Positions 1 to 45,700 of a DNA stretch of 64,000 nucleotides are shown here, in pieces. Source of the stretch: Paracentrotus lividus (Eukaryota; Echinodermata; Echinoidea; Camarodonta; Echinidae); assembly GCA_940671915.1 (NCBI GenBank), contig CALNVZ010003426.1, forward strand, positions 18,765,769-18,829,768, given 5' to 3'. How positions within the stretch are numbered: position 1 is the stretch's first letter; every line of letters begins with the position of its first letter. The position numbers were made by a program, and so were the translations under genes. The notes under the pieces are model-generated. The model searched no databases. It had not been told where the DNA came from and worked only from the letters and a program-made list of their open reading frames with translations.

Positions 1-33359
<33,359 letters not shown>

Positions 33360-33695
33360 ATGATGATCTGTCAGCGCGGAGTTCGTCGTAATACGAGCGG
33401 AGGTTTGCCACTTTGGGCTAGTGTAGGTCTCGGGCTACTACTAGCCCTGGGAATGCTGACACCCCGGGGCTCATGCCACTTCGAAGTTGAGACGAGCCAA
33501 GCAATGGTATCGAATGTTTCTGGTTTGATACCACTCTATATTGGAGTGTTGCTGCCACTGAGTAGTGACGGGGACTGGGCCGAGGAGTTTGCCAATCAGA
33601 GTATGGTGGCCATGAATCTAGCCGTAGCTGATCTCAATAACAGGAGCGACATCCTTCCTGACCATGCTATTCATCTTATCTTCAAAGATACACGG
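33360..33695 (+). CDS. GABBR: GABBR exon 1: start, signal peptide, first VFT lobe
   Basis: Starts MMICQRGVRR with adjacent Met codons at 33360 and 33363. The hydrophobic run ASVGLGLLLALGML is followed by SC as a cleavage candidate. YIGVLLPLSSDGDWAEEF and MAVADLN-like residues begin the ligand-binding domain; NVS and NRS are glycosylation candidates. Ends ...LIFKDTR, donor GTAGGA, phase 0. Confidence 0.92.
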
Positions 33696-36466
33696 GTAGG
33701 AATACCTTTATTTGAAGAGTTTTATTCCAAAAGGGTCTAAATCCACTTTTGATGAAAATTTAGTTATTGATACCATGACATTGTTCAGGCACGTACCTGT
33801 CTCTGAACTAAAGGATTTTCTTGAATTGTTGATTGTAATTGTGAGAAAAGGCATTTTGAAATTTACATTTTCCATAGACCCCTGCATAAAATCTGGTAAA
33901 CAAATGCCATTTTCTCTGAAGTTTTCAAAGTGGATTTAGTCCCTTTGAAATGAAACTCTTCATATTATGTATACGATTATTCTCAACATTTGCATAACGA
34001 CGTTTGTCCAGAAAATATATGAGAGGAAGGAAAGAGCTTACACTCTTAAAATAGTTGGGCAAAACATTGCCAAACTTTTAACAAATGCTGAGGAAAATAG
34101 TTCTCACTACAATAATACCGGTTGAATTTGCCCAACTTTTGACCAACTCTTTGTACTTGAAGTAATAACTACTCTCAATTGCCCAATTTTGATTAATTTT
34201 TGCGTTCATATAAAAGATTAAAATTTGACATGGGTTTTCACAATTTTCAATTAACACGTGTACAATGCATGAAAACAGCGAGAGACAACGCAAAAAAAAA
34301 AGAAGTAATTATACCCAGGGGTCAAATTAAAGATACATGTATATGCAGAACAACAACAACAAAGAGAAGCAACGATAATTATTATTTTTGTTTGTTTGCT
34401 ATATGTTATTTTCGAAGTTTATCTCATTTTCAGTAATCTATTTTTCAATTCAGACCGTAAATATACCGAGTGAGTCAAAAAAAACTTTTACACCTAGAAA
34501 AATGTCAATATGAAGAAAACCAATTTATAAACCCCAAATTATTTTACATATTCTGAAGGAGTAACTCCTCCCGCATCATCTGGTACTATTTTTGTGTGGT
34601 ATGTCTTTACGCTTGGATGAACACGATGCATTGTTTGCGAACATGTCAATTTCGAATTGTGCCAGAATGGGAGTAAAATCAAAACAACAAAAAGCTAGAA
34701 AAAAGCAACTTCATCCTGATTAAAATAGCATAACTTTTTAACGAAAATGTCTTCCGCTTGATAACTTGGCAGGGATGTTGGTACACATATTGACTACATT
34801 TTGTATGAAAATGAGATAGATTGGTAGAGTCAGGCATGAATGAGCACACGTCAAAGACAAAATAATCACTTTTCAAAAGTATTAGGAGGCCTTTTTAGGT
34901 CTGTCAGTGGCAATTTGCTCTTTAATGTGTACTCATTCGTGCATTACTTCACGAGTCAATCTAATTTTCATACAAAATGTAGTCAATATGTGTAACAACA
35001 CCCCTGCCAAGCTATTAAGCGGAAGACATTTTGGTTAAAAAGTTATGCTATTTTAATCAGGATGAAGTTGCCTTTCTCTAGCTTTTTGTTGTTTTGATTT
35101 TACTCCCATTCTGGCACAATTCGAAATTGACATGTTCGCAAACAATGCGTCGTGTTCATCCAAGCGTAAAGACATACAACACAAAAATGGTACCAGAAGA
35201 TGCGGGAGGAGTTACTCTGTCGGAATATGTAAAATAATTTGAGGTTTATAAATTGGTTTTCTTTTTATTGACATTTTTCTAGGTGTAAAGTTTTTTTTGA
35301 CTCACTCGGTATATCAGTACATTTATGTTTTAAAATATGAAATATTTCACATTTCAAATCCAGCATAGAAGTCTACCAATCGTTTCTTTCAAAACAACAT
35401 AAACTAGAGTATTTATCGTTCGGTCAATTTTGTCATTAGTAAATGTTACCACATTGTAAAAATACACTGTTTGGTTACTTTTATGGTTAGGCATACAGCT
35501 CGTTGTTCCGAAGGTTCATTTTGTCCAAAGGTTCGTCTGTCCGAACACGTAAATTTCCTAAACCTAAATGTTCGTTTGTCCGAAAATGAAATAAGGTGCG
35601 TTCATCCGAACATTTGGTACATTAGTCCGAAGGTTCATTCGTCCGAAAATGAAATCGGGTTCGTTATTCCGAAGGTTCGTTTGTCCGAAGGTTCATTTCT
35701 TCGAAAATAAAATACGGTTCGTTGTTTAGAAGATTCGTTCGTCCGAAGCTGGAATAAGGTTCATTCGTCTGCAAATGAAATAAGGTTCATTCGTTCGGAA
35801 ATGAAAAAGGGATCATTAGAAAATTTCTGATAAATGAACCATATTTCCTTTTCGGAATGAATCCTATTTCACTTTCGGAGGAATGAACCCTTTTTCATTT
35901 TCGAACAAATGAACCCTATTTCACTTTCGGACGAATGGACCATATTTCACTTTCGGACGAATGGACCTTCGGACAAATAAACTTTCGGAATGATGAACCA
36001 TATTTCATTTTTGGACAAGCGAACCTTGGAAACATCGAATCTTTGTACAAGATTTTGAACCATCGGAGCAACGAGCTGCACCCATTATCAAACTTACCGT
36101 TTGGAACTTCTGATAGACTTAGAGTAATTCACCGGGTACAAACATGTAGTCCATCAATTAGTAATATTAAATTAATCCATGCTGTTCTCTCCATTGATGC
36201 AGGGTTCGACAGCACGTGCTCTTAATCTCCTATATGAGATGATCCTATCTAAGCCGTCTGTCATTGCATTTGTTGGAGCGATTAAAGCTGATACTACAAA
36301 GGTCTTGGCTGGAGTGACGGGAACATGGGGAGTAATACAGGTGGGTGATTTAAAAATATTTTTGAATCTAGATCTTCTAGACATCACTTTCCTGCCCCGT
36401 TAATTCAGCATCTGAATACAAATTATTATCATTATCATACGCGCAAAATGTTTCCATCATCATTGC

Positions 36467-36508
<42 letters not shown>

Positions 36509-36510
36509 TG

Positions 36511-36547
<37 letters not shown>

Positions 36548-36548
36548 T

Positions 36549-36597
<49 letters not shown>

Positions 36598-39500
36598 ATC
36601 ATCATCGTTGTCATTATAATCATTGTTATCATCGTCATCAATATCATTACAGTTAGGGCTATTAATTTTAGTATCACATTTTGTGCTGTCGTTGTGCTTT
36701 GTATGATATAATATTATCATGCTTTTTCTTTATCATTCATTATTATTATATTGTCGTTATTATCTTTTTGTGTAGATGGGTTTTGCTAACTCTGCAATTG
36801 GCTTATCCGACCACCGTCTTTATCCCTTCTTCATTCGTACAATGGGAACCTCTTCTGATCTTAATAAGGTCAAACTTCAAATCTGTGAACGATTTGGATG
36901 GTCAAAGATCTCGACTATCACGGAAGCTATTGAGCCACATGCAGGGGTAAGTAAATTCAATATCGTAGAATATCAAAAAATACGCACTGTGATTAATTGG
37001 ATTGGTGTCACGCGTCATGCAATATTATGGCATCTTATACGATCGCGAAACATTTCTTGGAATCATTACAAGGGAATCTTATGTTAAAATGAACAACGAA
37101 GCACCCAGAGAAGTAAAAATCAAAACAAAACAAAACAAAAAACAAAACAAAACATTTTGCGCCGTTGCTGAGAAAGATGTGCGTCAAAATCAGAAGTTGT
37201 GATTATCCAGAAAAATATAATAAAGGTGTTTAAAAAGAGTGTTGCAGTAAAATAATTACAGAGTATTTTCTACTAGAAATTGATTGTATGTATTTTGATA
37301 ATTTGGTGAAATTTGCAATACAGGACTAAATTTTGGCAAAGGTAGAATTATCCTCTCTCCTTTCGTATACATTATAATCATTATATAGAAGGGGTATAAA
37401 CGAAATCGTTTTCTTCACTGATTATCTCCATCCCCCACCAAATTGTAATTTTCGGCCTTTGTTTCCACTTTGTTTCAGACGTGACTGGATATGTTCGTTA
37501 ATTGCTCCCAGGAATAACACGAGAATAGCCTTTCTATTCAAAAATTTTCAAAGATGCTCATTTACATTGTTGAATTTATATATATATATATATATATATA
37601 TTTATTTATTTATTTTCATTCCAGATCATGGAAGATTTGCACGGTTTGTTAGAATACCGAAATTTTACCTTGGTATCGAGGCAATCATTTTATTATGACC
37701 CAGCAGGTGTGATCAGCCGATTGAAGGTATGAATAATCGTTTTAGGGGTTTATCTCACTACGCGGCGAAGGCTTGCGAACACTTGCGAATGTAGCGATTA
37801 TTTTTCAACGAATGAATTTTCCATGTAGCGGCGAAGGCCTGGATGTATCTTTTGATTTCGCAAATATTCACAAATATAGAGCTGCAAACGGTTGTAAATT
37901 ATATTAATTAAAATCCCTTTGGCAAATATTGGCTAACGTTTACCAACAATTTGAAGCATAACTTGCGTAAACGCGGGTTATGCTTTTTCGCTGACGTTTC
38001 TTTTTTTTTTCTTTCGCCAATGGTAATAACCACATGATCATCTTGCAAACACTTAAAAAAAAAAAAAAATAATAATAATAATACAATAAAATCGATGCGA
38101 TTTCCCGTTTGCCAATGACAAGTATATCCCTCATAGAAAAGGCTTAATACGCTTATACTGTCATTTTGGAGGATTTTACTCTTCCGCAATTAAGTTATAA
38201 CCAGATGAGTAAAAACTCTTAATTGTACACTGTAAAAAGATTACTGTAAATAAACATGTTTTTTGGCTTGTAATAATACAGCTTTTGGTTGTTTTTTTAA
38301 TATTACGATATTTTTCTTGTAAAATGACAGATAATTTGTAATTTTCTAGGAAGTCGACTTGATTTTACAGTTACCAGCTCATGCAACTGTCAATAAACAG
38401 AAATGGCAGATTCATACAACCTTTCCTGCTCGTTTACGAATTATTCCCGTAATTTCAGTTTCCGTAACCAGAATTTTCTTGTAAAAAAACAGCAAGTTCT
38501 TTCCAAAACAAATATTACTCTTAATAAACAAGTTTCTCGTATATCAACGAGCTTCCTTGTTCCTAGACGTGTATAGTTCTGAAATCATTACAAGAGTTTT
38601 CCTGTCAAAAAGACAATTTTCTTTGTTCAACAAAGGAAGAAGAAACAGAACTACTACAAATCAATTTTCTTGTATCCTGCAACGATGTTCCTGTTAATTT
38701 ACAACCTTTGTCTTATTTTATAGTTCATTATGTGGATCATGAATATTCATTAATATGACTGGAAGTGCTTCAACCGTGGATCGTTGCACTAACCATGAAA
38801 AATGTCACCTTACATAGGGTTGGGTATATAAGGCTAACAACTTTTATTGAAGTTGTCAAAGATTAGGTGTAGGATTTAGGATTAAGAATTAGGTGTAGGA
38901 TTTAGGATTAAGATTTAGGATTAGGGACATGATTAGGCATGAATGGTCAATCCCATATGATGTTGGATCATGTTCTTTTTGTTTCAAAAATATTATTATG
39001 TGATAAAAACAGGAAAAAACTGTAAATTTACAGGGTTGTAAATTTACAAGGTGGTCAATAACGTGAACCTGTAAACTTACATTATCTGTAAAATAACTAC
39101 TGGAAGCTGTGGAAAAACGGGCACTCCTGGCATCCCGACTGCCAGGAAATTTCCTGTTAAAAAACGGTGAAATTTTTTACAGTGCACTGATTTGGTAGAA
39201 ATGGATTTTCAAATGTATTTTCGAACGTTTAAGACATATACCGACCGTAAAAACAATCAACAAACTTAAAACAAAACATAATAAGAAACATTAATGAAAC
39301 TTGGCACACCCCCGCAAGAAATGAATAAAAATAAAGCCCCGTTCGCTGCAATTGCAAACTCTCGCCTGTATGAAGTGCTTGGCAAAATATGTTACTGTTG
39401 TTTAATTGATATTAATCATGGAGTGTTTTATTTAATCTTATATAAAATCTGTATGTTTGTATCCTTAATGGAAAAAGCTTAATACCTTTACTTAGTCAAT

Positions 39501-39824
39501 CATTACTGTCATCTTGGAGATTTTTACTCATCCTCAATTAAGTAATCACCAGATGAGTAAAAACTCTAAATTGAAATAATTTGGCAGAACTTGATTTAAT
39601 TAAATGTATCGTCGGACGTTTCAGACTTGTTTTTTTCCTTATATTTAATCATATTGTTTTTGTTATTTCATACTACCCCTTCGGTTACTAAGTATTGGAA
39701 TATTGCCTTATGCAAAGGCGCCGTAAAAAAGAGGAAAGATATTTCCATAGCAAAGACTGGCTGCGTATTATTATATGATTGTTATTCGTTATGCTCCTTT
39801 GTTTCCTTTCTCTCTCTTTCTCTT

Positions 39825-39883
<59 letters not shown>

Positions 39884-40493
39884 TTCTACCTCTCTTGTAT
39901 ACAGGCTAAAGATGCAAGGATAATTATTGCCAGTTTTTCAGAGGAGACGGCTCGCAAAGTGCTTTGCCAGGTAAATACTTCCTTTAGTCATACTGATTCA
40001 AAATGACGTTTTAAATTAGAAATGAGCAGTGAAAAGTTAACGGGCTTCAGGACGATATCGACATGGGTTTGCCATAGCTCGTAATCAGGAGGTCTCAGGT
40101 TCGAATTCCGAAGGAGTCCCATTTTCTTTGCGTATTTTTCATAGTAACATTTTACATTTCTGCTAGCACATATTCCTTATTTTTTTCTTTTTTTTCCAAA
40201 AGTCTTTCCATTTCAGCGCTCGAAAATTCTGGAATGATTTTCCACGTGACATAATTGAGAGTCCATCTTTATCTCAAAATAATTAGCTTTAAAAGAAATA
40301 ACGCAGTTTGATTCTTGTTCAGCTGTTATGGAGTAGGAGCGTGCAAAGTCATGCCATCTGTCTTTTTTTCCAAAATAAACGTATTAAAACCGATATTTCA
40401 TTGTCTGTCTTGAATACACAGCACAACGTTTTTCTCTTTTGTTTCATATCCCCCCTTTTTAAATCAAGGAATATTTCTATTGTTGTTATTGAA

Positions 40494-40543
<50 letters not shown>

Positions 40544-42764
40544 GATGCGATAATTCTCAGTTTTATTGTACTATTAATCTTCGTCTGCGTTATGAAAATA
40601 AATGAGTACGTTTATGGATAACCGCAAAACGTGAACGATTGTCGTACTGCATTAACGACCATGGTCTTGATCTATTCAAGAAACATATTTACTAGGTTTT
40701 CGCTCGTCAGAATAAGTTATTCACTCTTGAAAATTAAGAACTTGCGATGTATCTCACCCGCCATCGTATCACTAACTGTCTTATTGAAGAAGTTTTATAT
40801 CGTCATATTCAATTCCTCCTTGCACATCTTCATATTCGTAAAGTTTTTGTTTTATTTTAATCTTATACACTTACATTTCTCTCATATTCAAAATGTTGTC
40901 CCATACAAAAAAATTATATATTATGCCATATACAAACTAAGAATAGTCAGTGCATGCAAAAAGACATACATCCACACCCATCGACCACGCACTCACCCAC
41001 CTAAACACACAAATCCCTCACGCACATCCCACATCCCACACACGCAACCACATGCACAATCATAATGCATCGTTAATGATTCCCCTTATCTGATGATTGC
41101 TATTTTTTTTTACAAAGCTCATCGCTGAATGTTAGATTTAGTAATTGGGCCGTAGGGATTCCATTAAAATTGTGTGTGTGTGCGAGAATGTGGGTGTGTA
41201 TGTGTATGTAATGCGTGGGTGTGGGTGTGTGAGTGTATGTGTGTGAGGATGTGTGTCAATATACAAGCAGTTGTGCTCATAAATATTCATACCCCTGTCA
41301 TTTTTAAAGGTTTTTGAGGCGTGCTCTTAATTGGATGTGTTTCATCAAACTTTATGGTTATTAGTACACTACCAACAACTGAATAATTATTAGGAAAATT
41401 TGAAATTTTGAGAAATTTGGTATACTAGGGGTATTTTGTTGACAGACTTGTGGAAATCACCATGTTCAGAAGTATTCATTCCCTTGGTATTTTTTCCATT
41501 TTCTTTTCATTCCTTAGTTCAGTAAGGAATTACCAGATCAATAATTTCTAAAAACAAAGGGAATAAATAGAAAGGCTAGCAAAATAAAATAAAGATAAAT
41601 AGCTACGTTTACATACTTATGAACAGGAAGGGTATGCATGATATGCATTAATATCTTCAAACCTAAACAAATAATGATATGAGTTTCATGATATACTTCT
41701 CTGTCTACCAGGCGTTCCTCAAGGGGCTCTACGGACCGAAACGAACATTTATATTCCGCGGTTTCTTGGAGACGAACTGGTGGAGAACATCAGACAAACC
41801 TGATCAAGATCTAGTTTGTGATGATGATGATATGATGGCCGTATTACAGAGTGTCATTACCGTTTACTTCGGCATGAATGCAAGGAAAAAGACCGTCACG
41901 GCAACAGCAAAAGTGAGTCTTAATCCAAGTCTGACTCATTAAATTAATACAAAATTATATAATAAATTATACAATGTATCAGCAAAAAAATAAAAATAAA
42001 AATAATAATAATAATGAAACAAAATAAATCCTTCTGTTTCAATGTGTTGTAAAATAAACAAATCATTTGACCAGAGATGAAACCTAAATGCCCCCCCCCC
42101 TGTTGAACCACTTTATTTTAGAAACACTGTAGACCTATAAAAATGAAATCATTATTATTACTTAGTATACTTATTTCATAATATCACAATTATCATTGTA
42201 CATATAGACGGCAGCATCTTTTCGTGAAGAAATGGCGAAGATCCTCGGTTCGAAAATTCTACTCAACAACCAGGATGTTGCGGCGAACGCTCACGATGGA
42301 ATATGGGCGATCGCATTTGGTTTGAATACATCAAGGGCGCAGATTGGGAACCGCACTCTTCATGACTACACCTTTGACGATAGGGATATGACCAAATTAT
42401 TCTATAGATCAATACTTGACGCGCAGTTCTACGGCGTGTCGGTAAGACAAGCCGCATTTTTTTGTATTTTATTATATTAAATCATAGTTATTTCATTTTT
42501 TCATACATGTATCATGTGTATATATATATAAAAAAGGTTTCTCTTATATTGACATAAGTTAGAGCAATGATGATCTCAAGCATTCCATAAAGAGGTATCC
42601 CTTAAATTTTTAATCTTGGAGCAGAAAATTTTAATAATGGTAATTTCATACCTTTTCATATAGTAAAATACAAAAGAAAAAGTGGACCAATAACATCATT
42701 AGTTTGTTCTTTGAATATACATATAAGTGTTTATTGAATAATGCAAAACTAAAAAAAAACAACA

Positions 42765-42795
<31 letters not shown>

Positions 42796-45700
42796 TCGTA
42801 ACTTTGTTATTTTTCATTCAGATTTCAATGAATGTTCAGTGTTGTACTTGTAATATCTTATTGTACACTTCAAACCTTCTGAATTTAAGCCTGGAGTCCT
42901 CCTTTAATCCTGATTGTTGTAATATTGTATTTTGTTGTCTTTACATAGGGCCCTGTAGGATTTCAACCTGATGGCGACCGAACAGGCATTTTCGTTATCC
43001 AACAGTTAAGAGGTTGTTTGCATTTGTTTCAATCTTTTCTTTTTTTTAATCATATTTTTTTTTTTGCTCATTACATTGACATAATACAACATGTTGTTCT
43101 ATTTTGCAATATCATAAATGATTTGTAAGGAATCAGTTAAGAATAATAAGTTAAGAATAATGAAATTAAGTCTTTTGTTTATTAACTTAATATTTATTTT
43201 AATTTATTCATGATTATGACTTTTAATAGTGCTTACTCCACGGCTGAAATTAGCTATTCAATTATATATTTAACGTGTTACTAGTATTTTTGCAGGAGAA
43301 GATGTCATAGACCCTCATTATAATGTCAAAGTATTGGTGGTGTTGTTACTCTTATTTCACCATATTTACATGAAATTTGTTTGTATTTGATACTAGCAGA
43401 TGGAGAACCGGTTGTCATAGGGACCTTGGAACCAGGAGATGCCATCCAATGGCTCCTTCCTACCGAGAAGATCTGGGAGAACAATAGTAAGTCAAGATGC
43501 ATGTATATATATGTACACACTTATATATATAATGAAATATGGCTCCTCCACGAAAGTGATTCATTTTTTTATACAGGCGAAAGGAATGAAGCCAAACGAA
43601 TTGAATATAATAAGTGTATCAAGTTCAGTGAGAAAGTGCTCTATATGCTGCGAAGCAGAGCGTTGCAGAGTCGCCGTGAGGCGCTAAACCATTGGGAGAC
43701 CGAATCCTATCTCACTGGTTATACAGAGCGTCGCAATAAAAATAATATACACTTTGATTTGAAATGGCTACCGATTAAAAACATACAAGGTTCGCGGGGG
43801 AAAGGTTTTGTATGTAGAAAACATTCATATCCTCAATTATAATTATGACATAAAAATGTCCGAAAATAACGCATATAGAAAAAAATCTTTTGAAAGTTCC
43901 GGCCATACATAAAGACACATTCTAATGGTGTAGATATTAATTATGCATTCGCACAAGTTGATTCAACGATTTATCTGTTTAGGCGTTTTAATCTGAGATT
44001 GGACTGTCCTGACCACGATATAAGTCAGATGTTCATTACTAATGGGCGTTAAATGAAAGGTGCCGTTTTTCCTCAAATGGGAGTTACGAAGAAGCTTGTA
44101 ATTAATTCACATGGGACTCGTTATACTGTATATAGGACGTGTAATCAAAAGGAACAGTCTACTCCGCGGGGAGTAATTTAATAACATCGGGCCTTTTGGT
44201 TTGCTAATCATAATAATACATGTAATACTGATTTGTAGCAGACGAAGTGGTTATTCGATTCCCCCTTTTGTTTTTTTGTCTTTTGTTTTGTTTTTAGTTT
44301 TCCTTTTATTCGAAAATAATAGTTATGAAACAGTCCGTTTGTTATTATTATTCATTATTATTTGTTTTGTTATTCACGGGTTTCTTACATAAGTTTTACA
44401 TGTTTTGATTCAACTTTCAGCAAATAGTTGTTTTGTTTAACATAAGATGAACTCCCAGTTGGTGTACTCCAATTTCGTAGCCTTGTCTAATTAACACTAA
44501 ATATACTAATGACTGTTATGGTAATTACTATTTTGGTCGTATTCCCATTGGGTATAGGCATACTGCTCATTTTATTCTAATTCCCATTACGGATAAATAT
44601 GTGTGTGACTTTAACGATAATCCTATACCCATATGAGCCAATAATAATAATAATAAAAAAAAAAAAAATGGGTTGTACCCCAAATCTGCATCCGTGTACA
44701 TGTATGTGCCTGTCCCCCGGTCATGAAAATCTGGATCCAACCCTGTAACCTAGTTACATCGTTGGATGCAAAAGTCACTGTAAAAAAAATTTGTATTTTT
44801 ACAGCAAAATGCTGTCAGCAGAGTTGCCATATCTTGTGTGTAAAATTACAGAATTGGTTATTTTTCTCCAGTAAATATTTCCGTGAGAGATACAAAATAT
44901 ACATCAGAACTTTAAAAACTCTGATTCCCCCTTAAATTCATGGAGGAAATTAACATTTTTTTTTCTATACATATTTCATAGCAACTCTGCGGACATCACT
45001 CTGCTGTAGAAATATTTTGTAATCACTATTTTTTTTTTCAGTGTAATTTTTAAAAAGAAGATAATCTAGGTAATAACGAATGATTTGTTTGTTTGAATGA
45101 AACTTGCAGATGGTCAGCCCCCATTTGATGAAGACCGCACGCATGAGATCTTGCGAGAACAATCTATCTCCACCGTAGCCTTTGCTATTATGGCCTCATT
45201 ATGTGCGTTGGGTGTGGCTTTAGCTATCTTCTTCCTAACCTTCAACATCAGGAATAGAAAGAAGAGGCAAGTTTCTGATTTATTTATCCATATTTTTTAT
45301 CCATATTTATTCATCCATATTTATCCATGTTTATTTAGCCATAATCCATATCATTATCAATGTTATTGTAAACGAAATACTTTGAAACCGCGATCATTTT
45401 ACAAAAAATGTAAATGACCATTATTATTATGTTATTGGTTATTTTTAGTGGCTGATCCAAGGTGGGTACCACAGGTCTGCAACCCTTTTTTGGGGAAACT
45501 ATGCAATGACTTTATTAAGAAAAATGTTAAAGGACTATTTTTCGGACTATTTATTTTTTATTTTTTGGAAAATATGTAGTTTTTCTTTCTTTTGTATTTT
45601 TGTTGAAAAAACAACCTTTTACGTTTACTTGATAATGTCAAATAGATTCAATTCAATTAAATGCGGCGTGAGGCTTGAATTCTGTTTTCCAAATCACTCA

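Noticed and set aside
35471-36225. ORFs across the TTCGTCCGAA element
   Set aside because: Repeat-derived reading frames.
36377-36711. Poly-Met, poly-Asp and poly-Ser ORFs
   Set aside because: Three frames of one TCA microsatellite.
40070-40125. B-box-like CAGGTTCGAATTCCGAAGG
   Set aside because: No convincing A box or cloverleaf; at most a short SINE relic.
41268-41640. Possible active Tc1 transposon
   Set aside because: Only about 370 bp with one good end and no transposase.
43294-43330. Possible small exon GEDVIDPHYNVK between exons 8 and 9
   Set aside because: It has an acceptor (TTGCAG), but its only donor (GTATTG) leaves phase 0, which puts the next exon out of frame with an early TAG. 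Exon 8 joins directly to 43400 in phase.
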